64,000 bases of DNA from Antennarius striatus (Eukaryota; Chordata; Actinopteri; Lophiiformes; Antennariidae): positions 11,815,001 to 11,879,000 of the forward strand of contig NC_090777.1 of assembly GCF_040054535.1 (NCBI RefSeq), written 5' to 3'. A program made the position numbers and the translations under genes. The first letter of the stretch is position 1. Every line of letters begins with the position of its first letter. The notes beneath the pieces are model-generated. The model saw only the letters and a list, made by a program, of their open reading frames with translations, was not told where the DNA came from and did not search any database. Below, in pieces: positions 1-10,567 of the stretch.

Positions 1-21
1 TCTATTTTCCCTCTTTTTTAG

Positions 22-1282
22 GCACTGGTCTGGGATTAGGAATTGTGTTTTCGGTTCTGTTCTTTAAACGTAAGTATTTTCATGTTTTGTGTCTGTGCTC
101 GTCTTAAACTTTAAATTTATCTGTCAGGTCTTTGACAAGAGGAACGCAGCTACAATGGGGCTCTATTTTCTGTAGTTTTTTATGTGCTTGCAGTGAGATG
201 CTTCTTCTTCATTTACGGAGTTACTGTGAATGTTTTAGTTAACTTACAGTCTTTAAGTGAACATTATCCATCGGCTGGGATCCTGCTTCCTTTCTTCCAC
301 AGTGCCACCATACAATCATCCATGCAGCTGTAATTGTGCTGTGAATTTACCAACTACATGATGGGGAACATGTATTGAAGGCAAAAACCCAGGAATCGGT
401 GAACGCAGCCTGACTTTCTCGTTCCATATTCAGTGCCAGCATCAAATTGTCTAACTATAACCGTAAAGACACTGACTCTATCTGGCCTATCTGCCACTCT
501 CTCTCAAGATGGATGGCCGCCCAAAAGAGTCTGGGTCCTGCCTGGAGTTTCTTCCTCAACGAGGGAGTTATTCCCCATCACTGTCGCTTATACTTGTCCT
601 GGAGGGTTCAGTTGGGTTTTTTTGTCTGATAAAGCGCTTTGAAATGTCTGTTGCCATGATTAGCTACATAAATAAAACTTGATTGATTGATTGATTGATT
701 ATTCAATGTGGGGCTATTGGTTGGCCAAACCATGATATCACAATCTGTTCATCATGACTCCCCCAACCCGAATAATTAATTTTCATCTGCCATGCTGCTA
801 CCTGAAACCTTCATTATAAATTAAGTAAGTCGCTCAATCAGCATAGCCAGTAAGATTACGGTACATTAAAAACTGCAATCACGATACTTGCCTGGAAAGT
901 AGTCCATGGACACTTTGAAAACCAGTCATTGTCTAAAGTCTAAAGTACCCCTCTTTCAATAATTTGTTCTTATTGTGAGATGAGAAGAGAACCAAGAACA
1001 CCCATCATCAGCAGCACAAAAATGAGTGTGTGAATACAAGTTAACCGCGGATAACCAAGGCGTCACAACTTGTAAAAGAGACTTAAGACATCATCTGTGG
1101 TATCTTTTAATAACTCTGTGAAGCCTGTGTGAGACTAATTACCTGTTTGTTTTGCAGGACATACGTGGCCCATTTCATTGGGCTCAGGAGTGGGACTGGG
1201 CATGGCGTATGCCAACTGTCAGAATGACCTGAGGTTGCATTATCTGCAGCACGAAGGCCAGAAGGTCTGGCTATGCAAATAA
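22..1282 (+). CDS. micos10: MICOS complex subunit Mic10, last coding exons (5' part outside window)
   Basis: Mic10 is a small inner mitochondrial membrane protein that oligomerises through glycine-rich transmembrane segments and bends membrane at crista junctions. Two coding exons are visible: 22-69 (after an AG acceptor, ending at GT) and 1158-1282. They encode a Gly-rich helix reading GTGLGLGIVFSVLFFK, then a second one, WPISLGSGVGLGMAYANCQ. These GxGxGxG patterns and their order are diagnostic of Mic10. Phases agree: one base is carried in from the missing exon and one base across the visible intron. Read straight through, the protein ends VWLCK with TAA at 1280-1282. An alternative splice from GT at 1265 to the acceptor ending at 1371 would replace this with a single D and TAA at 1375-1377, closer to the tail length I recall for other fish. 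The N-terminal exons lie left of the window. Confidence 0.88.
500..704 (+). mobile_element. 3' fragment of an L2-type LINE with TTGA tail
   Basis: Inside the micos10 intron, a stretch recalls the widespread fish L2/Maui-type 3' end: 'tggagtttcttcctc', then an AT-rich block with 'ataaagcgctttgaaatgtc', ending in about five TTGA units at 679-700. Tandem 3-5 bp repeats at the 3' end are typical of this LINE class and of SINEs that borrow its tail. No coding capacity remains. The assignment is from memory of the family consensus, so the exact subfamily and 5' limit are uncertain. Confidence 0.55.
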
Positions 1283-1995
1283 CATTTATTAAGTTCATTA
1301 TTATCTCTACATTAGGAAAAAAGCTCTCAAGTTTTGTGAATCAAGGATTAACTGTTTTTTTTCTTCAACAGGACTAACAGCTGCAAGATTTTGAGAATCA
1401 TTGATTTGTTTTATATCATTCTGACTTTTGTTTTTTATTCTATGGGAAAATCTCGATCAGTTGTACCGTTGAATCATCTATCCATCCTGTAAAAATTAAA
1501 TTTCTGTGTGCCTGACCAGAACTCTGTTTATTTAATAAAATTTCATAACAACAAAACTGATGTTATTGTAAATTATTTCCCTCATATGCCTTGTAATCGA
1601 TTGAGCCATTGAAGATACATTTTCCTAATAAGTACAAAAACTCAAGACTAACATATTGGCATTCCACGTGGAAATGGTGATGCTTGAAGTAAGACGAGTT
1701 AGTTCAGCTTTGAAAAGGTGAGTTTTCAGTTTATTTCTGGATGCAAGTGGGAGTTAATTTCTGAAGAGTTTTGCATAGGGAAGATGGGGCTGCAAATCAA
1801 ACACCATCCCATAAGGTGGTGGGCTCGGTGTGGGTGAGAGGAGGTCAGAAGGTTGGCAGCAGTTGATCTGATGTGGCAAATGATAGGCGAAGTGATGGAG
1901 ATTAGTCATTTCTGAGGGGGCATGAAAATCAAGAGCTTTGCATATTATGTTTAGTACGTGAAGAGGCTATTGAAATGATGGAGAGCACAGGACTT
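1283..1995. other. micos10 3' region and unclassified repeat-like sequence
   Basis: This holds the likely 3' untranslated region of micos10 up to about 1555, including the acceptor-like site at 1371. From about 1678 to 1990 comes a purine-rich stretch resembling a moderately repeated fish sequence in which words such as 'ggtggagg' and 'agaggaggtcag' recur. I could not assign a family, and no open frame or splice structure is seen. Confidence 0.35.
1534..1539 (+). promoter_or_regulatory. polyadenylation signal AATAAA of micos10
   Basis: A canonical AATAAA lies about 250 bp after the micos10 stop, in AT-rich sequence on the coding strand. It is the first canonical signal downstream of the last coding exon. 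Use is inferred. Confidence 0.55.
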
Positions 1996-3402
1996 AACCC
2001 TAATTTATGCTTGTTTTATCTAGTATTCAAGTGTTGCTTGGAAATAAATAATTACCATGACACCTCGTTTGAATTTAAAAAATAGAGTAATGAAAGAAGG
2101 TGACTCAATTGTCTCCTGATGGTTGTTGGAACAGGGAATGTGAACTTGTTCAACAATAATAAATGAGTATGAGTCACTGAAAGATATTTCATGACCTAAA
2201 TCTGCCAGGATGAATTTGCACCGCGATTTCTGTGAATTTTAATGACAAATTCAAATATTGCTCACGCACATTCACTTGTAATTGTTTTTAAACCACAGGG
2301 AAAACTAATTGGCTTTTCTGCTGATAATAGAGGGAAAAACTCAGAAAATATGTGAATGAATCAAGTATAAAATAAAAGTATTTGGAAATGTTATCAGCTT
2401 ATGTTCCAGACCAAATTAGTCATCAAGTGTGGTGGAATTAACTTTTACCTGAAAGGTCAAGAGAGATTGTCCACAAGCATTTGAAATAGACCTAACTTTG
2501 AAATATCTCACAAAGATGCAATAATACTGTAGTTTCATCTAACTGGTTAAAAAAACACCATGACCAAACATGGAGAAGGACCACCCACCCCAGCTCCCAT
2601 GATTAAGAATTAGCATTTGTTGGATGTGATAGTGCATGGTTATGCATTAACAGCTCAATGCTTTGACACGCTCCTTCCGTGAGGCTGTGCGCTCCGGCTG
2701 GGAGGCGCGATGGAGTGGCCGACACAGGGATTAACAGGAGCGAGGGACTTCAAGACAGCATTACAAGGACCATGGTACCTGCGGAGCACTTAGAAACGGT
2801 GGCTCACTTACAAATGGCTGTTGCACATTTGTGTGTTGTTTTCTGCTCCTCTGCATTGTTACCCGGAATAAAAGGAGTTGTGAGAGGCAGCTTCTCAGCA
2901 AAGGGCTTGCGGAAGCTGAACCATTCCCCTTCTGTGAAAGAAGGTATGATAATGAGAATGGGTCCTTATTCTCCTCTTCTTCAGTAGTTCTTTTTCCTGG
3001 CACAGCTCTTGTATGCTTAGTGGCGCTCATCTCTCTGTGTCCTCCTACAGAGGCTGTCATCATTATTGTGACATGCTGCTTGGAAACCCTCTGTCAGCCA
3101 CCTGAGGGCTCATTCCGGCTCTTCGCCGTGGATGGGGAAGGGACATTCCAGCCAGGATGGACAGATAAGTGAAACTAGGATTTCGATCACTGTATGGTGG
3201 CAGTGGAAGTAATTCCAGGTAAGCTGGATGATTTCCTGCCAAAGGGACATGGAAATTTTTACCCATGGAGTACAGTCTGGGTAACTTTCACAGCAACAGG
3301 GCTGGAAAAAAGCTTTGTATTCAAAAGAAAACTGGATAAGGGCGTTTGTTGTGCCTGAAGAGGAACCAGGAGTCGATGCATTGATTGTTGTTAACCTTCG
3401 CC
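1996..3402. other. intergenic sequence and probable htr6 5' flank
   Basis: No coding exon is recognisable. The last several hundred bases (about 2670-3402) are less AT-rich and lead into the htr6 start, so they probably contain its 5' untranslated region and promoter. I see no clear TATA box. Several short open frames here have no recognisable product. In human, NBL1 lies between MICOS10 and HTR6 (from memory); no cystine-knot coding sequence was found here. Confidence 0.4.
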
Positions 3403-6400
3403 ATGGCTGACTCACACTTTTCTAGCTCCGTGGGAAGCTTCGGCAGCAGCTCTCCCACCACCGATGCTTGGAACATCACCGGCAGCGGCCCATGGTTGTT
3501 GGCCTTTATGCTAACTGTTATCATCCTTGTGACAGTCTGTGGCAACATGTTGCTTATCGCTTTAGTTTTCTCCCATCGCTCCTTGCGTTGCACCTCCAAC
3601 TGCTTCCTGGTGTCTCTGTTCCTGTCTGACCTGATGGTGGCCCTGGTAGTCATGCCCCCAGCCATGCTCAATGTGCTCTGTGGGGCTTGGGTGCTGTGGC
3701 CTGCCTTTTGCCCGATCTGGCTTTGCTTTGACGTCATGTGCTGCAGCGCGTCCATCCTCAACCTGTGTGTGATCAGCCTCGACCGTTACATCTTCATCAT
3801 CTCGCCACTGCGCTACAAGCAGAGGATGACCTCACCTCGGGCATTGCTCCTGGTAGGAGCTGCTTGGGGTTTAGCAGCACTGGCCTCCTTCCTTCCCATT
3901 GAGATGAAATGGCACAGCTTAGGCCACTGGGGTGGACACACATTGCTTCCTGGGGCCAGCGGCAGCAACATTAGCTCTTACTCCGACACTCTGTACCCGA
4001 TGTCCTACTTTCAGCTGTCACCATCAGGGGGCCTATCCTTCCAATGCCGCCTGCGGGTCACCCTGCCCTTTGCCTTGGTGGTATCCGTACTCACATTCTT
4101 TTTGCCCTCCATTGCCATTTGCTTCACCTACTGTCGGATCCTTCTGGCTGCACGGAGGCAGGCAAAGAGGGTCGCAGCACTGAGCCACCCGCCACACCCA
4201 CACCCCTCTCTGGGGGACCCTTCCCGGCCTCCTTCACCTGGGGTTGCAGCAGGACAAGTTCAGCAGGACGGTGATGACTACAGTCACCAGGAGCAACCTG
4301 TGTCACAAAATGTACCGGTAAGGAAGAAAGATAAGCAGTCAGGGCAGGTCGTCTATGTATTTGAGATACTGTCAATTGCTTATATTTGAGGATCTGCAAT
4401 TTCTATATATTCTACTTTACAAGGGAGCTTTTGGCTCAGTGGGTACAGTGTGTACTACATTCACTGAGATGACGCTGTTCCTCTTCTGGTGGTCCTGTGC
4501 TGCATGGATTCACTAAATAATCCTGATGTGTTTATGTAAGTCTGACTGACTCAAACAAAACAGCTTTGGTGTTTCTCTTAGTTTTAGATTTAGAATAAGA
4601 CTAAGGCTAGAGCTGGTACTCAAAAAAACAAAAAAACACAAACAAGAAAAGCAAAGAACTAGTCGAAAGAGTGTGTTGGACTAGTGTGTTGGACACTTGG
4701 ATGAAGAAAGGGGCAGAGCTGTCAACCGATCACCAACCTGGTAGTGAGCTGGATTAGCTGGAAGAGCAGGGGGCCGGACAGACTCGGCAGGCCCAAACAT
4801 GTTTTGAGGGTCTGTTGGGAACGTTTAGCAGGACCCTTTGTCAGTGAAGCCTTCAACTCCCACCTGCGGGAGAGCTTCTCTCAGATCCCGCAGGTGGCTG
4901 TGGACATTGAGTCAGAGTGGACCATGTTCTCCACCTCCATTGTCAAAGCGGCTGCTCGGAGCTGTGGTCGCAAAGTGTCTGGTGCCTGTCGCGGCGATAA
5001 CCCCCGAACCCGATGGTGGACACCGGAAGTAAGAGACGCCATCAAGTTGAAGAAGGAGTCCTTCCAAATCTTGCGGAATTGTAGGACTCCTGAGGCAGCT
5101 GACAGGTACAGGCAGGCCAGGCGTACTGCAGCTCAAGTAGTTGCGGAGGAAAAAACTCAGTCTGGGAGGAGTTCGGGGAGGACATGAAGGAGGACTTTTG
5201 GTCAACCTCGAAGAAATTCTGGCAAACCATTCGGCGCTTCAGGAGGGGAAAGTGAACAATGGAACAATGAGCAATGCGGTTTTGGTCCCGGTCACAGAAC
5301 ACTAGACCAGTTACACACTCTCCATCAAGTGCTTGAGGGTTAATGGGAGTTTGCCCAACCAGTGTTTTGTGGATCTGGAGAAGGCATTTGATCATGTCCC
5401 TCGTGATATCTTTTGGGGAGTGCTTCAGGAGTATAAGGTTTAGGGCTGTCCGGTCCCTGTATGACTGAAGCCAGAGATTGGTTCGCATTGCCGGCAGTAA
5501 GTCAGACCTGTTCCAGGTGCATGTTGGACTTCGGCAGGGCTGCCCTCTATCACAGGTTCTGTTCATAATCTTTATGGACAGAATTTCTAGGCGCAATCAG
5601 GATCCGGAAGGAGTCCGGTTTGCGGACCAAAGGATTTCATCTCTGCTTTTAGCAGATGATGTTGACCTGCTGGCCTCATCAAACCTGGACCTTCAGCACG
5701 CACGAGGACGGTTTGCAGCTGAGTATTACGTGAGTGGGATGAGGATCAGCACTTCTAAATCCAAGGCCATGGTTCTTGACCAGAAAAGAGTGATGTGCCT
5801 TCTTCAGTTCGGTTGACAGTCTTTGCCCCATGTGGAGGAGTTTAAGTATCTTGGGGTCTTGTTCACGAGCGAGGGAAGGATGGTGCATGAGATTGACAGT
5901 CAGATTCGGTGCAGCTTCTGCCGTGATGAGGTCGCTGTTGTGGTGAATAAGAAGTTGAGTCGCAAGACAAAGCTCTCGATTTACCCTACTCTCACCTATG
6001 GTCATGAGTTTTGGGTCACAAACGAAAGGACAAGATCCCAGATACAAGTGACTGAAATGTGTTTCCTCCGTAGGGTGGCTAGGCGCACCCTTAGAGATAG
6101 GGTGAAGAGCTCAGTCACCAGGGAGGAGCTCAGAGTAGAGCCGCTGCTCCTCCGCCTCAAGCGGAGCCAGCTGCGGTGGCTTGGGCATCCAGATGCCTCC
6201 CGGGCGCTTACCTGGGGAGGTGTTCCGGGAATGTCCTACCGGGAGGAGACCTCGGGGAAGACCTAGGACACGCTGCAGGGACTTTGTCTCTTGGCTGGCC
6301 TGGGAACGCCTCGGGCTCCCCCGGAGGAGCTTGAGGAGGTTTCTGGGGAGAGGGAAGTATGGGCATCCCTCCGGAGACTGTTGCCCCTGCAACCTGGCCC

Positions 6401-6738
6401 CGGACAAGCCACTGAAGATGAATGGATGGATAGAGGAAAGAGAAGTTTAAGTTACGTTGCCTCTCCTTCATGAATCACAGCTGCATTGTATCATGTCACA
6501 TCTGCCTGCAATAAAACCACACAGACCAGAAATAATTCTATGTATTTCTTCCTCATCTCTGCTGATTCATTGGAAATATTCATGCTTACTCATAGAATCA
6601 CTTGTTCCTGAGTGACACAGACAATAACTACAATATTCAAACCTTTTCTGACAGTGTAATGAAATGGAAACCTCTACACGAAGTCTATGCAGGATTCTTC
6701 TCAAAAATGACTAACTAACTAGCTAACAGCTGTGTGTG

Positions 6739-6812
<74 letters not shown>

Positions 6813-9800
6813 ATATAACAATGGCATCATCAATGAAAGCAAAATATTCAACCCTCAGCAACATTTACAACATTTAATATTTACCACTATTAATCACAAA
6901 TAACAGTTCATATTTTAAAAAGCTAAAGACAAAGGATGTTAGAAGAGCTTTCCCAAATATTACACAAAATGCCATTTTTAATGACAGCTGCAGTCTGAAA
7001 ATCCTTCAATAGCTAAATATCATCCCTCATAAGAAATGCATTTGTGAGCCAGTTGTTGTAAGTGCTAATATTTCGTGTCACACTTCACGTTTTTTCTAAG
7101 GCCTGTATTTACAACGGTTCCAGGTTCCCCACTGCTGATAAAAAAAAATCAGTTCCACCAGCTCAACACTATCTTTAAAGAACACAAAAGTTTAATTATG
7201 ACTTGCTGTGGTGCAGTAAACAGAACTGAAAATTTTGGGTCCTGTGAATCAGCCATTTGTCTGGGGGAGGAAGAATGAAGCTGATGCTGTAAAGAACATT
7301 ATGTCTACAGTGCAGCAATGGATCAGCGATGCTCTGAGGCTGCTTTGCTTCTTCAGACACCTGAGACCTGCAGCATGTACACGGTCACATTGATGCATTA
7401 CGTGTCAAGAAATCCTAGAGAAAAACATGTTTATCTGAGAGGAAACTGAATGTTGATCGGTTTCTGAAGGACAACAATCCCAAGCAGACCTCGTAGGTCC
7501 ACCAAGGCTTGGTTTCAGAAGAAGTCCTGGATCATTCTAGAAGCTGTCAGTCACCTGACCTGAATCCCACAGAAAACTGCTGATGGCATTTGAAGAACAT
7601 TGGTGCAGCATATACGTATGAAAGCATAATTATGTGTTTTATTTGGAAAAAAACCCCAAACATTTGTAATATCTTTTGTAACGAGCGATTAAAGCTGTTC
7701 TTGTGTGAACTGCGACTTAAACATCAAATTGGAAAAGTCGTTAACTTGGAAAAAAAACATCTTGATGTGAACTACTAATTATATGTTTAAAGTGAAATTA
7801 ATTTACTTGGAACTTAAAACACCAATCTACACAAGACACGTCCACATTGTGCCTCTAACTGCATCATTAAGTATTTTTGTTGTTCTCTGCTGTCCATAGC
7901 CGTCAGTGAACAGCGAGCGTCGTCTGGCTCACAGGCAGGGCCGGAGGGCTCTGAAGGCCAGCCTGACACTGGGCGTCCTCCTCGGGCTCTTCTTCAGCAC
8001 CTGGCTGCCCTTCTTCATCACCAACATGGCTCAGGTCAGGACTGCAAGTGATATGAGGACACAAATGGCTCTAGTTTGACCAAATCTCCCTCAATTATAC
8101 TGTATGTACTGTACATTAAGGTGTTTTTTACTTATTATGATTTCAATTTCCTAAGTTTAGAAATTTGTGAGGTTGTTCCTTGTCTTTTTTTTGAAGAGCT
8201 CTTTTCTTCTATATATCTGTGACCCAAGAATCTTTTGCCATTTGTTTTTTGGCACCATTTTTTTTATGCGTGACAGGAGCTGAAATGGTGAGAAATAAAT
8301 GAAATATAGAGAAAGAACAAAGATACCAGTCTACTTGTGCATTGCCAGCCACAGTCTTGCCAAGCTATCCAATGTGGAAACAGATTGGCGTTTCAGCTCT
8401 GTGAGGCTGACTCATTCTAAAACCGGAAAACAACACAGCAAAATAATATTTATAGCCTAATTTATATTCTGTTTAAGTTGTTTTTGATTTAATTACATTG
8501 AGCACACTCATTACTCAAGGAACAGTTATTATCTGGGGAAAAACCTCATGAGAGTAAATGAATATCAAAAAACATGTTAATCTAAATTGGTAATGACACT
8601 TGTCCTGTTATTCAAGCTTTCAATGAGCCAGTCATTTAGATTTCCCATCGGTGCCCTCTCACTTCTCCCTTGCAAAACACAGACTTGACTGTGCCTGCAC
8701 TCTCCGTCCTTTTCACACTCAATGTGGTGTGTGAAATAAACCCCCCTCCCCCCATCCTTTTCCCACCGCCTCCCCATCTCATCTTCATAGTATTGGAAGC
8801 TCTCCTCTAACAGCTGTCTCCTCCTTCACTGTCCTCCATAGTGGTTTTATCGGTTACACATTTTTTCAAGTGGATTTGACAGAAATTTACATTTCTGTGA
8901 TAACACAGTTAAAGTTAAATGCAAGCATTCACCGGACATAAAAACATAAAATACATAAAGACCATGTTTTAGTAAAATGTTTAAAAAATAGTTTATGTAC
9001 CACTTTTCATTTTTTGATTTTTGTGTTTATTTCAAATCTGTACTATGAATGTACTCTTTTTCAACACGTAGCTCATTTTTTAATTACCCTTTGTAAATAT
9101 ATTAAAAGGTAGGAAATAGCTTTTAACGAGTACATCAGTAATGTAAGATAAACACAATGCCTTTATTTAGATGAAAATAAATATCAAAAAAACATTAATG
9201 GCCAAGTTTTCCATATTTATTTGATATATGTTCCATAATGATTTCTGATATAAACACATTTTTTGCTCCAAGTGTATCATAAATTAAACCTAAAACGATT
9301 AATCTATAAAATATCTTATGATTTTATCATTGTGACAAATCTATTTTCTTCTTTTTCAAACACCAGTGAGTATTTTGGAATTGTTCATTGTGCTCTTCAG
9401 ATTGCTAGTTGGCAGGAAAGTGGATTGTGTCGCCCACATACTGGTGCACGATTTTGCATCCATTCACACGACACAAACAAAATGAGGGAGTCCAAATCTT
9501 TCCTACAATGTTTATTTCCTTTATTAATTTCCTAATTTGTAATTATTTTCACATTTTGCTGTACATTTACTGCTGATGCCTTAACATTTTCACCTCTGTT
9601 CTTTCAGGCTGTGTGTGAGTGCATCCCTCTTGCACTCTTTGATGCCATTACCTGGCTGGGCTACTGCAACAGCACGATGAACCCCATCATCTACCCGCTG
9701 TTCATGAGAGACTTCAAGCGAGCTCTGGGGAAGTTGCTGCCCTGCTGCTCCTCTCAGTCCACCAGAAGACCCTCACCAGCGCTCTCTCTTTCTCTCCGCA

Positions 9801-9961
9801 ACTCAGGGGAGCAGAACCTGGCCAGCAGCCTGTCTCCCCTCGCCTCTGACCCCACCCAACCACCTGCCACCGCCACCGATGCCGTCAACCTGCTGGACGC
9901 CGAGCATGCTGGCATTGAGCTGCCTCTGCTTCTGCCTAATCAGGTCGACACTCTGGACTGA
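3403..9961 (+). CDS. htr6: 5-hydroxytryptamine (serotonin) receptor 6, complete
   Basis: A plasma-membrane class A GPCR; 5-HT6 receptors couple to Gs and raise cAMP in neurons. Coding exons are 3403-4317, 7900-8034 and 9608-9961 (1,404 nt, 467 aa), all joining in phase 0. The start is the ATG at 3403, because an in-frame stop follows the ATG at 3376. Visible features: N-glycosylation site N24-I-T; Asp76 in helix 2; the amine-binding Asp110 in helix 3; Cys103 pairing with Cys215; DRY at 127-129; a TWLPFF segment in helix 6; NPIIYP from 375 in helix 7. The loop-3/helix-6 junction has RRALK, fitting the BBXXB motif known from 5-HT6. [20 protein letters not shown] is essentially family-specific. 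Loop 2 (about 169-218) is some 35 residues longer than I recall for mammals. The C-tail has no recognisable domain. Confidence 0.95.
4676..6433 (+). mobile_element. RTE-clade LINE (Rex3-like), 5'-truncated, internally deleted copy 1
   Basis: Within htr6 intron 1. Frames broken by stops encode, in order, the endonuclease-RT linker (about 4744-5187, with AARSCGRKV and [15 protein letters not shown]), then reverse-transcriptase blocks: [20 protein letters not shown] at about 5530-5590, a degraded catalytic box [13 protein letters not shown] near 5640-5680, [15 protein letters not shown] near 5835-5880 and the C-terminal [13 protein letters not shown] region. It ends in a GATG-type tail near 6417-6433. 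The endonuclease and early RT palm are absent: an internal junction near 5255-5265 jumps from the linker ([12 protein letters not shown]) directly to an [15 protein letters not shown] region. The RTE/Rex3 label rests on family motifs and the GATG tail. The copy is dead. Confidence 0.85.
6731..6810. repeat. (GT)n microsatellite
   Basis: About 40 GT units with one interruption (TGTT near 6739) in htr6 intron 1, followed by ACATATA. Long enough to be length-polymorphic. Confidence 0.95.
7195..7610 (+). mobile_element. Tc1/mariner transposase relic
   Basis: No open frame survives, but conceptual translation around 7460-7590 shows the order KDNNPKQT...KKSWI...[10 protein letters not shown]...WHLKN. 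This matches the last third of a Tc1/mariner (Tc2-like) DDE transposase, where a DNxPKH block precedes the SPDLNPIEN block. Stops and small indels interrupt it, and terminal inverted repeats were not located. It is an old copy in htr6 intron 1. Confidence 0.7.
8035..9607. other. htr6 intron 2, nothing recognised
   Basis: The intron runs from the GTCAGG donor after 8034 to the TTTCAG acceptor before 9608. It is AT-rich with scattered short open frames, none resembling a known protein. I see no transposon coding remnants or long tandem repeats. Confidence 0.7.
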
Positions 9962-10567
9962 ATACGGGAATAGAGAATCAAGAAAGGAACTGAGAGGCAT
10001 AACTTCATAATTTAGTGACAATGAGTGAAATCTTTAGGCTCAAGCAAAGTAACAAAGTAAAATACTTTTAAGATCACAGAAAAATGTCTATGGAGAAACC
10101 TTCAGTATTTTCTACCCAAGAATCAAAACCAGTATTTAATTAAACTTCAACTCCACAGAAGGCAGGACTTCACATCGGTTTGGGTGCAAGAGACTAGAGG
10201 TAGGCCTTGAAGAAGACACACTACTCACTGAATAGAATTGACGCCTTATAAAAAATCAAACTGCAGAGATAATATCCATAGCAACCAAACCAACAGAGCG
10301 AAGAGAAGAAAAGAGAGGTCACCTATTTGGCAGCATCCTCAGCATCCTGCCAAACCTGCAGAAATTAACTTTTTTTTTTTTTTAAATCTCACATTCGGTT
10401 CACAAGATAATATACGACATCATTCACAGTTTGTAATAAAACAAAAATCAAATTAATTTTCAAAATTCTAAATTGATAATAATACAATAGACTAAAAACA
10501 CATTTTTTTTGAGAAATAAACTGGTTGATTCCAGTTGATGTGAGATGCCTTCTCAGATGCTGATGAG
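9962..10567. other. shared 3' intergenic space between htr6 and tmco4
   Basis: Only 606 bp separate the htr6 stop from the convergent tmco4 stop. The stretch is AT-rich, with a T-run near 10372-10384. It must hold both 3' untranslated regions, so these may overlap in antisense. Confidence 0.75.
10435..10440 (+). promoter_or_regulatory. candidate polyadenylation signal of htr6
   Basis: AATAAA about 475 bp downstream of the htr6 stop. A second AATAAA lies near 10515. For tmco4 on the opposite strand no AATAAA was seen; an ATTAAA variant near 10135 is possible. Confidence 0.45.

Noticed and set aside
433-642. Overlapping open frames of 69 and 60 codons in the micos10 intron
   Set aside because: They lie in an L2-type LINE 3' fragment and encode no recognisable protein.
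5042-5596. 184-codon minus-strand open frame inside RTE copy 1
   Set aside because: Antisense of the LINE linker and RT; the plus strand carries the conserved motifs.
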